The notes below the pieces were generated by a model. That model made no database searches. It worked only from the letters and a program-made list of their open reading frames with translations, and had not been told where the DNA came from. Made by a program: the position numbers and the translations under genes. A stretch of 64,000 bases of DNA from Mesorhizobium sp. WSM3862 (GTDB lineage Bacteria; Pseudomonadota; Alphaproteobacteria; Rhizobiales; Rhizobiaceae), in assembly GCF_002294985.1 (NCBI RefSeq), contig NZ_NSGE01000003.1:248001-312000 (forward strand), in the 5' to 3' direction. This document shows, piece after piece, positions 1 through 8,680 of this stretch (the first letter of the stretch is position 1; each line of letters starts with the position of its first letter).

Positions 1-252
1 CTGTGCATTGATGCCCTCGACGGCGTCGACGAACAGCGAATCAGGATCGCAGAGCGCCAGCTTGGCCGTGTCATTGGAGTTCAGACGGACGGCGACACCG
101 GCCGGGAACGCCGCGTCGAAGGCGGCCTGTGTCGCCGTCGCGGCCTTGGCGAAGGGCATGCAAATGCCGACGACGCTCATCAGCGCATTCGACGGCACGG
201 CCGCCTCGTTGGTGTCACGGCGGATTGTGATCCCGAAGACGGGGTCGGTCAT
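1..252 (-). CDS. Phage tail sheath protein, N-terminal part
   Basis: The gene starts at ATG 252 and runs off the left edge, so only 84 residues are visible. The N-terminus (MTDPVFGITIRRDTNEA) and the following small, hydrophobic, regular sequence resemble contractile-tail sheath proteins of the P2 FI family, in which this region begins the domain that mediates sheath-sheath contacts. It lies immediately downstream of the tail fibre genes, as the sheath does in P2-like operons. Identification rests on a short N-terminus plus position. Confidence 0.7.
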   Translation of the reverse strand, partial: MTDPVFGITIRRDTNEAAVPSNALMSVVGICMPFAKAATATQAAFDAAFPAGVAVRLNSNDTAKLALCDPDSLFVDAVEGINAQ

Positions 253-278
253 GACAGTCTCTCCTGTGGGGTTGAAGT

Positions 279-309
279 GCGGGCATAGAAATGCCCGCTG
301 GAAGCGGGC
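279..309 (-). terminator. Overlapping alternative hairpins upstream of the sheath gene
   Basis: Three complementary arms lie in a row. GCGGGCAT (279-286) pairs perfectly with ATGCCCGC (291-298) around an AGAA loop, while GCCCGC (293-298) can instead pair with GCGGGC (304-309). The middle arm is shared, so the two hairpins exclude each other. On the minus strand the first hairpin is followed by ATTTCT, a weak terminator-like tail. It sits between the DUF4376 gene and the sheath start, so it may act as a partial terminator or attenuator, or as an mRNA-stabilising element. Confidence 0.45.
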
Positions 310-311
310 GG

Positions 312-953
312 TTATATGAGAGATCGAGACTTGAGCTGGCTACCTGGCCAGCCGCTCTCGAGATCGATAGCGTCGAGCCCGGCAAGATCAGCCGCGGCCA
401 TGATCTCCACCGAAAGGGCTTTCGCTCGGCTGAAGCACCCTTGGACATGCCGACCGACAGCGATGCCGATTGCCTGCATCGTCGGCGCGTCGAGCGTGAC
501 CCACACATTCGGTTGCGCCTCCCAATCGATCGTCTCGAGTTCGGGATCATTCTGGAATAGCGCGACCGCCCCGGTGATCTTGGCCTGACTGTTTGCGTCG
601 GTGCGGACTGGCGCCCCACCGACCACGATTCCGCCTGTCTCGACCTGCCAGCGCTTGTCAGTCAAGGCGGCAAGCTTAAGGTCGCGAACGGCGGAAAACG
701 GCAGATCAGCGACGACGTATCCAACGGTCGCCGTGCTATCCATGACTTCCCACTCTTCGATCGGCGCGAGCTGCCGCGTTTGCTTGGCCGGATCGAACGT
801 CGGCGGCTGATCCACGAGCTTCAATCCGAAGCCTGCAGCGACAAGTTCGTCGTCGGTCAAGAGCCGAGCCGTCTCCGGCGTGTCCCCAATCCGCCAACCG
901 GGATGCCCCTTGACCAAACGAGTGCCATCGATAAGTAGAACTAGAAATTGCAT
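312..953 (-). CDS. DUF4376-like phage tail-associated protein
   Basis: This 213-residue protein starts at ATG 953 (MQFLVLLIDGTRL). The C-terminal half, with the segment around VRDLKLAALTDKRWQVETGG and a following region that counts a grid of additions and a final helical part, is the DUF4376 pattern found in phage tail-fibre assembly or fibre-attached proteins. It lies between the fibre-like gene at 1100-1843 and the sheath gene. A chaperone-like or fibre-cap role is likely but not shown. The upstream GAGAG gives a weak ribosome binding site. Confidence 0.6.
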   Translation of the reverse strand: MQFLVLLIDGTRLVKGHPGWRIGDTPETARLLTDDELVAAGFGLKLVDQPPTFDPAKQTRQLAPIEEWEVMDSTATVGYVVADLPFSAVRDLKLAALTDKRWQVETGGIVVGGAPVRTDANSQAKITGAVALFQNDPELETIDWEAQPNVWVTLDAPTMQAIGIAVGRHVQGCFSRAKALSVEIMAAADLAGLDAIDLESGWPGSQLKSRSLI

Positions 954-980
954 GGTTTCTCTCGGGGAAGGGGTGGGGAA

Positions 981-1094
981 ATGGCTGGCACAGCAATCCT
1001 GATCTTAGCGATCGTGATCGCTCTGATCCTTCTGGCGGGTTTTATAGGGTTTGCTTTCCTGCCACAGACGTATCCCGAAGACGGTTCGGACTAG
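981..1094 (+). CDS. Putative 37-residue single-pass membrane protein, antisense to the tail operon
   Basis: A short plus-strand frame opens with ATG 981, preceded by a purine-rich stretch (GGGGAAGGGGTGGGGAA), and ends at TAG 1092-1094. The product is almost entirely one hydrophobic helix (residues about 4-29), with an acidic tail PEDGSD. It occupies the only sizeable gap (954-1099) in this part of the minus-strand operon. This could be a small regulatory or lysis-related membrane peptide, or chance. No homolog is recognised and no promoter is evident. Confidence 0.35.
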   Translation: MAGTAILILAIVIALILLAGFIGFAFLPQTYPEDGSD

Positions 1095-1099
1095 ATGCC

Positions 1100-1843
1100 T
1101 CAAGGCTGAGGCTTGAACGAAACAGCGACGCCGGCGCTGTCCGCGACGGAGCCAGATGCCGTTGCGGTGATCGCCACTCCGGTTGCTGCGGAAGCGTAGG
1201 CTTTGTGTGCTCCGGTCACATAGTCGTTGCTGAGCGTATCTCGCTCGAAATCCTCGACAAGCTCGGACCATGCCCACCCATTGCCACCGGTGAGAGTTCC
1301 TCGGCCCATTGCGCAGCTGATAATCACGCCGCCATCGGCAACATCGAGGGACATATTGATCGGGGACGTGGCGTCACTGGCCGTTGCGAGAGGCGTAATG
1401 TCAGCGCCAAACAGACTGAACACTCCGAGATCAGGGCCACCTGATGCGCCAGCGGTAAGGCTGACCGATGCCGTTCCAGACGAGCCGGTATTGACCACTG
1501 CGGCAGCTATGCCTGCGCGGCTCTGCCCGCTCCCCAACTCAACAAGCGGGGTAAGCGCCACCCCCATGACATTGCCGGAAGAGAAGCTGCCGCCGTTGAA
1601 TTGTCCCCAAGCAACAACCATGACCCGTTGCTGACCGACCTCGGGCAGCGGAACGCCGGAGAAGGTGAAACCCGGATCACCCGCGCCGTGGTAGGCAACC
1701 GCGATGTCGGAACTCCACACAGGCTTCCAGATGCCGGCGACATCTGCGAAGCCCTTTCTCACCTTCTGCCAAACACCGGCACGCCTGGTCCATTTGGGGG
1801 CGATTGGCTTCCAGATACCGGCGTCCCTCGCAAACGCGGCCAT
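1100..1843 (-). CDS. Phage tail fibre/tip-associated protein, unknown
   Basis: The product has 247 residues. I prefer ATG 1843, which has AGGTG seven to eight bases upstream and follows the upstream stop (1846) directly, over the TTG at 1861 that would overlap it. The N-terminus contains tandem motifs GIWKPI, GVWQKV and GIWKPV, typical of phage tail proteins with a repeated W-K-P ligand-like strip. The rest is a Gly/Ser/Ala-rich beta-type domain. It is coupled to the fibre gene and probably forms part of the fibre tip. Function is inferred from position. Confidence 0.6.
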   Translation of the reverse strand: MAAFARDAGIWKPIAPKWTRRAGVWQKVRKGFADVAGIWKPVWSSDIAVAYHGAGDPGFTFSGVPLPEVGQQRVMVVAWGQFNGGSFSSGNVMGVALTPLVELGSGQSRAGIAAAVVNTGSSGTASVSLTAGASGGPDLGVFSLFGADITPLATASDATSPINMSLDVADGGVIISCAMGRGTLTGGNGWAWSELVEDFERDTLSNDYVTGAHKAYASAATGVAITATASGSVADSAGVAVSFKPQP

Positions 1844-1845
1844 AC

Positions 1846-2796
1846 CTACACCTGAAACCAAACGTCGCCATCAACGCCACCGCTTGGCGCGGACGTCGAG
1901 ATCGTCAGCGATCGGCTCGCCATGGTCCCGATGCCGAGAATGGCTTTTGTCTGTGCAATGGATTGCGGGCGGGCGTAGTTGTCGCCGGTTCCGTCCGAAG
2001 AGACGCGCCCAAAAAAGCCCGTCACTGCATCGGCACCATTGGCATAGGTCGAGCGGAACAGGCGAGTTGTGATGTCGCCCGAGGCATCGCGTTGCGCGAG
2101 AGTGTTCGCGGTCGCGGCCGTTGCGGCGGCCACAAGCCCAAGCAGGGTCCGCATCGCAGCATAGTCGGCGGCTGAGATCAGCGACCGGCCGTTCGCCGAG
2201 GTGTCCGTGATGTCGGCGACGGCAATTGCCAAGGCCGTCTTCAGGCTGGCAGCGCTGATCGCGCCGGAAAGGCCGGCCACCGACGCCACGGCGTCGGTGT
2301 TGTCGATTTTCACCCATTTGGTGCCGTCCGAGACGACCCAATCGCCGACCTTCCAGTCGGTGATCCCGCCGACGCTCGTCGCGCCGGCCACGGACACCAT
2401 GTAGTACCAGCCCTTGTTTCCGGCCGCTGCCGCCGGGATGGTCGGCGTGTTCGTATTGGCGTTCCAATCGCCCTGATAGGACATCGCGCCGAAAAGCGCC
2501 GCCGGCAGTTGCGCGGCCGGAACCTTGCCGTCGGCGCCGAGGGCGGCGTAGCCGTTCGCGTTGCCCTTCTCCGCCAAGTCCTGCTTGCTGTCGAGCGCGG
2601 CCTGCAGTCCGGTCGTGTCGGCGATGACGTGGCTGTGGACCAGCAGCGCGCGTTGCGCCACCGAGACGAGCAGGCCGGCAATGTCGAGGTCGATCGCAGA
2701 GAGCGCCGCGATCAGCCGCAGGACGTCGTCTGCAAGATTGTTGCTGCCGTCCGGAAGCTGATAGCCGCGGTTCGGCGTGCTGTTTTCAACAGGCAT
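1846..2796 (-). CDS. Phage tail fibre protein
   Basis: This 316-residue protein starts at ATG 2796. It shows the repeat-rich composition of receptor-binding tail fibres, including VIADTTGLQAALDSKQDL (a common fibre collagen/trimer segment), KGNANGYAALGADGKVPAAQL, and a WYYMVSVAGATSVGGITDWKVGDW block found in many phage fibres. The C-terminus ends in GGVDGDVWFQV, a widespread fibre tip ending. It follows the DUF4815 gene and precedes another fibre-associated gene. It is the likely host-recognition determinant. Confidence 0.85.
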   Translation of the reverse strand: MPVENSTPNRGYQLPDGSNNLADDVLRLIAALSAIDLDIAGLLVSVAQRALLVHSHVIADTTGLQAALDSKQDLAEKGNANGYAALGADGKVPAAQLPAALFGAMSYQGDWNANTNTPTIPAAAAGNKGWYYMVSVAGATSVGGITDWKVGDWVVSDGTKWVKIDNTDAVASVAGLSGAISAASLKTALAIAVADITDTSANGRSLISAADYAAMRTLLGLVAAATAATANTLAQRDASGDITTRLFRSTYANGADAVTGFFGRVSSDGTGDNYARPQSIAQTKAILGIGTMASRSLTISTSAPSGGVDGDVWFQV

Positions 2797-2816
2797 TTGG
2801 CGGTCCTAAGCGAGGG

Positions 2817-5800
2817 TTACGGGGTTGAGATCGCCCGGAAGTCGTAGGCCATCGGCCGCGCCGCCGGGGTGCCGGTCAGCGTGATGCGGATGCGCCCAAC
2901 GGGATTGGCATTGAAGCCGACGACACTGTATTTGCGCTCGACCCAGCCGGCGTCCTGCAGCGGCGTCTGCGTCACCTGCGGAACCGGGGTCCAGACATCG
3001 TTGGCAGCGTCAGCATGCAGCGCGATCGTCGCGCCGGTCGGGATCTTGGTCTTCAGGTAGGACAGGATGTCGACGCCGGTCCCCATGTCGAAGGCGCGCG
3101 TCACATAGGTGCCCGTCGTCTGCAGTTCGCCCTCGATCGCCAGGATCACCGGGAACACCACCGGCGAGACCTTGGCCGAGCCGGTGAGCACGGCGCGGAC
3201 CTCGACATTGCCGGTGTAGAAGGCCTGCAGTTCCCAGGCCTGGTCCGGGTTGAGCAGGGTGACCGAACCGTCGTCGAGCTCGACCTCGAAATGCATCGCG
3301 GCCCCGGCGGTCGGCAGCTCGACCTCGGCGCGGATCAGGAGATCGCTCATGTTGGCGACCGCGAAGGTGCCGACATCGACCATCTTCGTCACGGGCGCGA
3401 ACTTGGCCGCGATCAACTGGAAGCAGATGTCCTCGTCCTGATGCGGCGTCCAGGTGACGGCATTCGACGACGACAACATGACGCCGACCGAATAAGGCTG
3501 CGCCGCGACTGGCTGCTGCAATTCGGCGTCGAAGTCGCCGAGCTTGGCGGTCTTGATCGAATGATTGCCGTCGTTCGTCTTGACGACAAAGGCGTATTCG
3601 ATGCCGCCGGCCAGCCGGATGGGGTAAGGGAAGCGGATTTCGGTCCACTGCCCGATCACCGCGTCGTTCATGTCGTAGAACGCCTGGGCGATGACGTTGA
3701 CCGTCGGGATGCCGTTCGCAACCTCGACCAGCTCCAGCACGATCGGGTTGTCCGGGTCGCCAACCAGACAGACCTTCAAGTTGACGCCGGCAATGTGCCG
3801 CCCCTCGGTCAGCGTGAAGGTCTGCGCCAGCGGGTCGGACCGGCTGCCGCCATTGCCGCCGCCACCGCCGCCGACACCTCCGGTCTCGCGCGGCGCTGTC
3901 ACCGAGGTCTGGTGCACGGTCGTGGTGACGACGCGACGCAGTGTCTCGATGTCGATCGTGCCCTGCCCGACGAAGATGGCGGCAGCCTTCGAGCCGCCGG
4001 CGCCCTCGGCGACGAGGCCCTTCGCGCCGGCCGGCACATTGGCCGGGACGGTGAAGCTGTTGACGATCTGGCCGGCGCCGTCGGCGGAAAGGCTGCCCGG
4101 ATTGACGTCGATGCCGTCGAACTCGAGCTTGGTCAGGTTTTCTCCCGCGCCGAAGCCATGAATAGTGAACTGCAGCGAGATCTGCCTGAGATAGGAAAGC
4201 CGCTCCTCGCGCGTCGAGCTCTCGATCGTCTCCTTCTGCGTCATCGTGGTCGTCGTCGTGGTGCGGCCGGTGGTCGACCTCGACGTGGTGATGACCACGG
4301 GCGACGACAAAGCCGCCGCGCTGTCGGAGGCCCATTCGGTGGCGCTCTCGGTCCAGTAGTCGACCGGCGGGTTGATCGTCATCGACGCCGGCAGCGGCGT
4401 GAAGTTCTGGTATGGGTTGATCTTGGTGCAGCGGGTGGCGAGAGCCTGCTCGACCGCGACTTCTTCCATCCAGTTCAGCAGCGTCACGCCGGGCAGGTTG
4501 ACCGCATGGAAGGTCGGGTCGATCGCCAGCCGCAGCAAGCCGCCGAACACGGCCGCGGTCTGCGCCTCGCCCTCGTCTCGGTAGCGGTCGGAGGTGAAGG
4601 GATCGACGAACACGCCGTTCTTCGAGATCGGCTCGCGGCTGTCGATGTCGCGCTGCAGGCGCTCGAGCGCGATCAGGTCCAGAGCGTCGACCAGGCTGTT
4701 ATACATTCGGTCGATCTTCGCCATGGTGTAGGCGCGCACGCCGATATTGGTGACGTTCGGCGTGCCGGTCCAGATGTTCTCGACCAGCGCGAGCGGCAGC
4801 ACGTCGGCCGGCACCGTCGGCGGCAGCGCGTTGGTGCGGCTGGAGACGCCCTTCAGGTAGACCGAGTTGCCGTCGCTATCCAAGCCGAGCACGTCGACGC
4901 GCGGCAGCTTGAAGTCATAGTCGACCTGTATCTGGCCGCCGTTCACGCCGCCGGCGACGGTGATCGAGGTCGCGGTGATGTCGGTCGGCGAGACGATGCC
5001 GAGATAGCGATACTTGACGGTATAGCTCGATCCGGTCGCCGGTTCGGCGCCGCCGGCCGCCCACGACACCAGGTCGCCGGCCTTGGTATAGTCGGCCGGC
5101 GTCGCATAGGTCGTCGCGCCTTGCTTCACCTCGAGGATGGCGGTGACGCCAGTGTTGGCCAGCGCGTCGGACCCGTTCCGGGTGCCGCCGCGAACGACCG
5201 TATCGGTCACCTCCTTCTCGACCAGGACTTCGCGAATGGTGGCGATCGGCCCATGGTTGAGCGTGACGACCGTCGGGTTGGCGCCGAAGGTGTGAACCTC
5301 GGTCGGGATGCGGAAGAGATCGAAGCTTTCCGTCTCGCGGTGGCGCAGCGCCGCATAGCGCGTGCGCTTCTGGCCCTTGATGTTGGCAACGCCCTCCGCG
5401 ATCGAGAAGACCTGGTCGGCGCCATCCTTGCCCAGCGCCGACACGGAGCAGCCGGACACGATATAGTTTCCGTTGGCGTCGAAGTCGTAGATCGCGAGCT
5501 GCGCGTTGATGCCGGTCAGGTTCGGCGGCGGCGTCTGGTCTATCGCGACGCCGTCCTTCAACAGGTAGACCGAGTAGAGGTCGCCCACGCCGCCGTCGCC
5601 GGAGAAGCCCCAGGCGAGCGCGTACACGACGCGGGCGGCGCCGGCTTCCCCCTCGGAGAGCGAGCCAGGCATCAGGCCGAGGAGAGCGGGCTCCTCCAGT
5701 TCGGTCACATAGGTTTTGAGCAGGCGCACCCCGATGTGCACGGCACCTGTCATCGGCACGTCTGTCAGCACCGCCGCCGGCGCGTCGAGAACGCGGCCTG

Positions 5801-6059
5801 CCACATAGAGCTTGCCAGCGATCAGCGTGACGGTTTCGGCCGCAACGTCGATGATGATGTCGGCGCCTTCGACGCGGTCGCCGTCGCGCGCGATCAGATT
5901 GCCGATCGAACGGATCTTCCGCTGAAGGATGGTCTGGGCCTCGACCATCTCGGCCGCCTGGCCGATCTTGCCCTCACGGTTTAGCACGCTGTCCCACAGC
6001 GTAAACTGCGGGGCGCGGTCATAGGCGCCGGTCAGGTTCGACTCGTGCTCGTAAGCCAT
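2817..6059 (-). CDS. DUF4815-family phage tail/baseplate protein
   Basis: This very large protein (1080 residues) starts at ATG 6059. The N-terminal 300 residues match the DUF4815 type: YDRAPQFTLWDSVLNREGK, then a region on adding and measuring values. The middle has a Thr-rich linker (repeated TTTT) and a Gly-rich stretch near residue 735. The C-terminal part is beta-rich. Such proteins sit directly after gpI in contractile-tail prophages and are thought to connect fibres to the baseplate. The role is by family and position only. The long plus-strand frame opposite it is a codon-bias shadow. Confidence 0.8.
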   Translation of the reverse strand: MAYEHESNLTGAYDRAPQFTLWDSVLNREGKIGQAAEMVEAQTILQRKIRSIGNLIARDGDRVEGADIIIDVAAETVTLIAGKLYVAGRVLDAPAAVLTDVPMTGAVHIGVRLLKTYVTELEEPALLGLMPGSLSEGEAGAARVVYALAWGFSGDGGVGDLYSVYLLKDGVAIDQTPPPNLTGINAQLAIYDFDANGNYIVSGCSVSALGKDGADQVFSIAEGVANIKGQKRTRYAALRHRETESFDLFRIPTEVHTFGANPTVVTLNHGPIATIREVLVEKEVTDTVVRGGTRNGSDALANTGVTAILEVKQGATTYATPADYTKAGDLVSWAAGGAEPATGSSYTVKYRYLGIVSPTDITATSITVAGGVNGGQIQVDYDFKLPRVDVLGLDSDGNSVYLKGVSSRTNALPPTVPADVLPLALVENIWTGTPNVTNIGVRAYTMAKIDRMYNSLVDALDLIALERLQRDIDSREPISKNGVFVDPFTSDRYRDEGEAQTAAVFGGLLRLAIDPTFHAVNLPGVTLLNWMEEVAVEQALATRCTKINPYQNFTPLPASMTINPPVDYWTESATEWASDSAAALSSPVVITTSRSTTGRTTTTTTMTQKETIESSTREERLSYLRQISLQFTIHGFGAGENLTKLEFDGIDVNPGSLSADGAGQIVNSFTVPANVPAGAKGLVAEGAGGSKAAAIFVGQGTIDIETLRRVVTTTVHQTSVTAPRETGGVGGGGGGNGGSRSDPLAQTFTLTEGRHIAGVNLKVCLVGDPDNPIVLELVEVANGIPTVNVIAQAFYDMNDAVIGQWTEIRFPYPIRLAGGIEYAFVVKTNDGNHSIKTAKLGDFDAELQQPVAAQPYSVGVMLSSSNAVTWTPHQDEDICFQLIAAKFAPVTKMVDVGTFAVANMSDLLIRAEVELPTAGAAMHFEVELDDGSVTLLNPDQAWELQAFYTGNVEVRAVLTGSAKVSPVVFPVILAIEGELQTTGTYVTRAFDMGTGVDILSYLKTKIPTGATIALHADAANDVWTPVPQVTQTPLQDAGWVERKYSVVGFNANPVGRIRITLTGTPAARPMAYDFRAISTP

Positions 6060-6102
6060 TTTGCCTCTGTTTTTCAGAAGAAGTGCCGCGCGCGGGCGTG
6101 CG

Positions 6103-7230
6103 TCAGGCGATCTTCAAGAGCGCGCGAAAGCGTTCGCGCGAGGTTTTGCCGAGAAGTGCCGGCGAGATATCGAAGCCGCCGACAACGGCGCCGCCGGCGA
6201 TGCCCGCGCCGGGCAGCCAGCGGATGCCGGCCGGGTGTACGCCGACGGGCGCGCCGCCGAGCGTGACGCTCCAGGAATGGATGGTCTCGCCCTCGCCTTC
6301 GCCGAAATCCATCATGGCTTCGACATAAAGGTTCGGGCCGGCACCGCTTGCCGCGACCCAGCTTTGCCCGGCGGCCTGGTAGTAGCCGCCGAAGGAAGCG
6401 TTGACCGGCCGGTAGACGCGCGCCTTGCGGAAGCCGATCGGCGAGCCGTCCTCACGATAGACGCCGATCCAGCACGGCTTGGCGAGCAGCGCGGTGCCGA
6501 TGATCTGCGCCCGCGACAGAGCCGCGTCCGAGACCCATTTCAGGCCGGGCGTGTTCCAGGGGAACGGTCCCCAGCCGATCGACCCGCCCTCGACCCGCTC
6601 GATCCAGGCGGCAAGCGCGCTCAGCTCGGCTTCCGTCAGATCGTGCTGGCCGGCATCGAAGGTGCGGCCGAAGGACCATTTGACGCCGCCGGCGCGGAGG
6701 AAGACGCCGGAATTGTCGCCCCAGATGCCGTCGCCCCACCTGGTATAGGCCCAATCGTGCTCGCGCACATTGTAGCCGTTCCAGGCGCGGTAGAACTCGG
6801 AGCGGACCGGGTCCGACAGGCGCACCACGGCCTCGATCGTGCCGAGATCGTTCTCGTCGTCGCGGAAACGGTCGAGCTCGAGCTCGTAGAGGTGCCAGCG
6901 GGTGCGGCGCACCGGCGCCTCGTAGAACGTCGAGAAGGCGTAGCCGACCCATGTCAGGCTTTCGGCGACACCCTGCGGCGTGCCCTTCACCCGCTGCCAG
7001 CGCAGGCCGTATTCGATGACCGAGGCGAGGTCGGGCAGGTATTGCGAGATCGCGCCAAGCCCGTATTCGACGACGAGCCAGGGCAGGATCGAGGGCTGCA
7101 CCGGCGCGAATTTGAAGCCGCGCAGCTCGTCGAAACCAGGCTCAAGCTCCGGCAGCCGGTCGAGCGATTCCGAGAGCGCGCGCTCGAAGGCCGTCGCGTT
7201 CTGCGGCAGCAGGTTCTGCCGTTCGCTCAC
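6103..7230 (-). CDS. I: Phage tail protein I (gpI-like)
   Basis: The 375-residue product starts with GTG 7230, overlapping the gpJ stop by four bases (GTGA). The N-terminal 180 residues (LLPQNATAFERALSES, LPWLVVEYG, LRWQRVKGTPQGVAESL) are the P2 gpI signature. The longer C-terminal part carries a W-rich segment (HDWAYTRWGDGIWGDNSG) not found in P2, which may be the fibre-docking portion. gpI and gpJ together close the baseplate wedge. Confidence 0.85.
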   Translation of the reverse strand: MSERQNLLPQNATAFERALSESLDRLPELEPGFDELRGFKFAPVQPSILPWLVVEYGLGAISQYLPDLASVIEYGLRWQRVKGTPQGVAESLTWVGYAFSTFYEAPVRRTRWHLYELELDRFRDDENDLGTIEAVVRLSDPVRSEFYRAWNGYNVREHDWAYTRWGDGIWGDNSGVFLRAGGVKWSFGRTFDAGQHDLTEAELSALAAWIERVEGGSIGWGPFPWNTPGLKWVSDAALSRAQIIGTALLAKPCWIGVYREDGSPIGFRKARVYRPVNASFGGYYQAAGQSWVAASGAGPNLYVEAMMDFGEGEGETIHSWSVTLGGAPVGVHPAGIRWLPGAGIAGGAVVGGFDISPALLGKTSRERFRALLKIA

Positions 7231-8090
7231 CGGTCGCGGCCGTTGAAGGTGAGCGTCACCGTGCCAAGCTTCACCGCGGCGCCGTCATCCACGGCCGTGT
7301 CGGTCACCGGAGCGGTCAGCGACACTTTCTGGACGCCCGGCACCTGGAGCTTGGAAACCAGCCAGGAGCGCGTCAGGTTGAAACCGAGCCCGCCCTCGTC
7401 GGCCAACGACTGACGCAACAGCGCCTCGAGGCTTTCGAAGACGGTCATCGGCGTCGTCGGCAGAAGCCAGATATCGGCGGCGACGTTCACCGTTGCGCTT
7501 GTGGCGGACACGACGGTGATGCGGTCGGAAATCACCCGCACGCTGTTCTTCTGCACCTCGGCGTCGACCGCGGCGAGCAGAGCGGCGTCCGGCTCGCCGA
7601 AATTGTCGGTCGCAAGCACGGCAATGCGAATGTCCGGGCCGGTACCGACGCGATAGACGGCGACATCCTTGACGCGGATGCTCGCCCGGAACGCCGCACT
7701 CTTGTACCAGTCCTCCGACCCGGCCGTGGAGCGGCCGGAGATCGCGGCGACGGTGCGGGCGCGAAACCGGGCATCGGTCTCGCCGTCGAGCCGCACCACG
7801 TCGTAGAAAGCGGCGAGATGGTCGAGGTCCGCGCCGGCGGCGAAGGCCAGGAGGTTGGCCTTGACGGCGTCGTTGATGGCCGCCCGCCACAAGACCTCGC
7901 GGAAGGCGCCGACCTGCAGCTGGATGTTGCCCGGCTCGCCCTCGAGGTCGATGATGCCGGAGACGTCGAGCCCGTAGCTGGTCGCCAGGTCGACAAAGAC
8001 CGCCTTGATGGCGGCAAGCGCGGCAGCCTCGGACGTGACGCTGATCGCCTGCGGATCGGGCAGGCCCTCGAGCGTGGACAGATCGAGCAT
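7227..8090 (-). CDS. J: Baseplate J family protein (gpJ-like)
   Basis: This 287-residue protein starts at ATG 8090. The segment LAFAAGADLDHLAAFYDVVRLDGETDARFRAR is the hallmark of P2 gpJ/Mu gp47 baseplate wedge proteins, followed by the usual SAGSEDWYKSAAF-like region and a beta-sandwich end. The gene lies between gp25-like and gpI genes, in the same order as P2. Its end overlaps the start of gpI, indicating coupled translation. Confidence 0.92.
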   Translation of the reverse strand: MLDLSTLEGLPDPQAISVTSEAAALAAIKAVFVDLATSYGLDVSGIIDLEGEPGNIQLQVGAFREVLWRAAINDAVKANLLAFAAGADLDHLAAFYDVVRLDGETDARFRARTVAAISGRSTAGSEDWYKSAAFRASIRVKDVAVYRVGTGPDIRIAVLATDNFGEPDAALLAAVDAEVQKNSVRVISDRITVVSATSATVNVAADIWLLPTTPMTVFESLEALLRQSLADEGGLGFNLTRSWLVSKLQVPGVQKVSLTAPVTDTAVDDGAAVKLGTVTLTFNGRDR

Positions 8091-8093
8091 TAC

Positions 8094-8486
8094 CTACCCC
8101 GTGACGATCAGTTGGCCGCCGGCCTGACCGAGGCGCAGCGAGACGGTGCCGGCCGGCGTGAAGTCGCCGAGATGGGCGCGCGGCCGGTAGATGCCTTCGA
8201 TGACCCAGGCGGAAGCGCCGGCGCGGTCGAGTGTCAGCGGCGAGATGCGCGTCGGCGTGAGGCGCGGCTCGAAAAGCAGGATCACGGCCGCGACCGACCA
8301 CTGGAAGCGGATGACGGTCTGGACGTTGGCGAGCTCGCCGAGCAGCGCCGGGACCGGACTGCCGACATATTCACGCAAGACGCGCTCGAAATAGCGTGTC
8401 GTCAGCAGGATCTCGATCGCCTGGATGACGTTGTCCCAGCCGCTCTGCCGCAGCCCGGTCGAGCGGTCCATGCCGAATTGCGTCAC
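8094..8486 (-). CDS. GPW/gp25 family baseplate protein
   Basis: The product has 130 residues and begins at GTG 8486, overlapping the stop of the preceding small gene (GTGA). MDRSTG then a helix with IQAIEILLTTR, the R-x-x-YGS-like REYVGSPVPALL and the following beta strands are the pattern of T4 gp25/P2 gpW lysozyme-like wedge proteins. It forms part of the baseplate inner wedge with gpJ and gpI. Confidence 0.9.
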   Translation of the reverse strand: MTQFGMDRSTGLRQSGWDNVIQAIEILLTTRYFERVLREYVGSPVPALLGELANVQTVIRFQWSVAAVILLFEPRLTPTRISPLTLDRAGASAWVIEGIYRPRAHLGDFTPAGTVSLRLGQAGGQLIVTG

Positions 8487-8671
8487 TTGCGCTTCCCGCG
8501 TCTGCCCTTCGCCGGAGCGTCGGCCGATCCATCAGCCTTCGGCTGCGCCGGCTCGACGGGCTCGACGACATGGCCGCGCAGCCGCTCATAGGCCGCCTGC
8601 GACGGCGTCATTTCGACGACGGTGCCGGCCACGCCAAGGTGCGGCGCGCGCTTGGTGACAACGAGTTTCAT
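8483..8671 (-). CDS. Small phage protein, unknown
   Basis: The product has 62 residues. ATG 8671 is preceded by AGGAGG at ideal spacing. The first 35 residues (KLVVTKRAPHLGVAGTVVEMTPSQAAYERLRGHV) look like a compact beta/alpha fold. The tail is Pro/Ala/Lys-rich and very basic (KGRRGKRK). It lies between gpV and gp25 genes and overlaps the latter. Similar small proteins occur at this place in related prophages, but I cannot assign a function. Confidence 0.7.
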   Translation of the reverse strand: MKLVVTKRAPHLGVAGTVVEMTPSQAAYERLRGHVVEPVEPAQPKADGSADAPAKGRRGKRK

Positions 8672-8680
8672 GGAGGCCTC

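Noticed and set aside
3015-5984. 989-codon plus-strand open frame
   Set aside because: It lies fully opposite the DUF4815 gene. Its composition (Arg/Asp/Gly/Val-rich, no recognisable domain) is the expected shadow of GC-rich codon bias.
8083-8097. ATTACCTACC, resembling half of the CI operator, at the gpJ start
   Set aside because: Only one half-site with no palindrome or -35; expected by chance.
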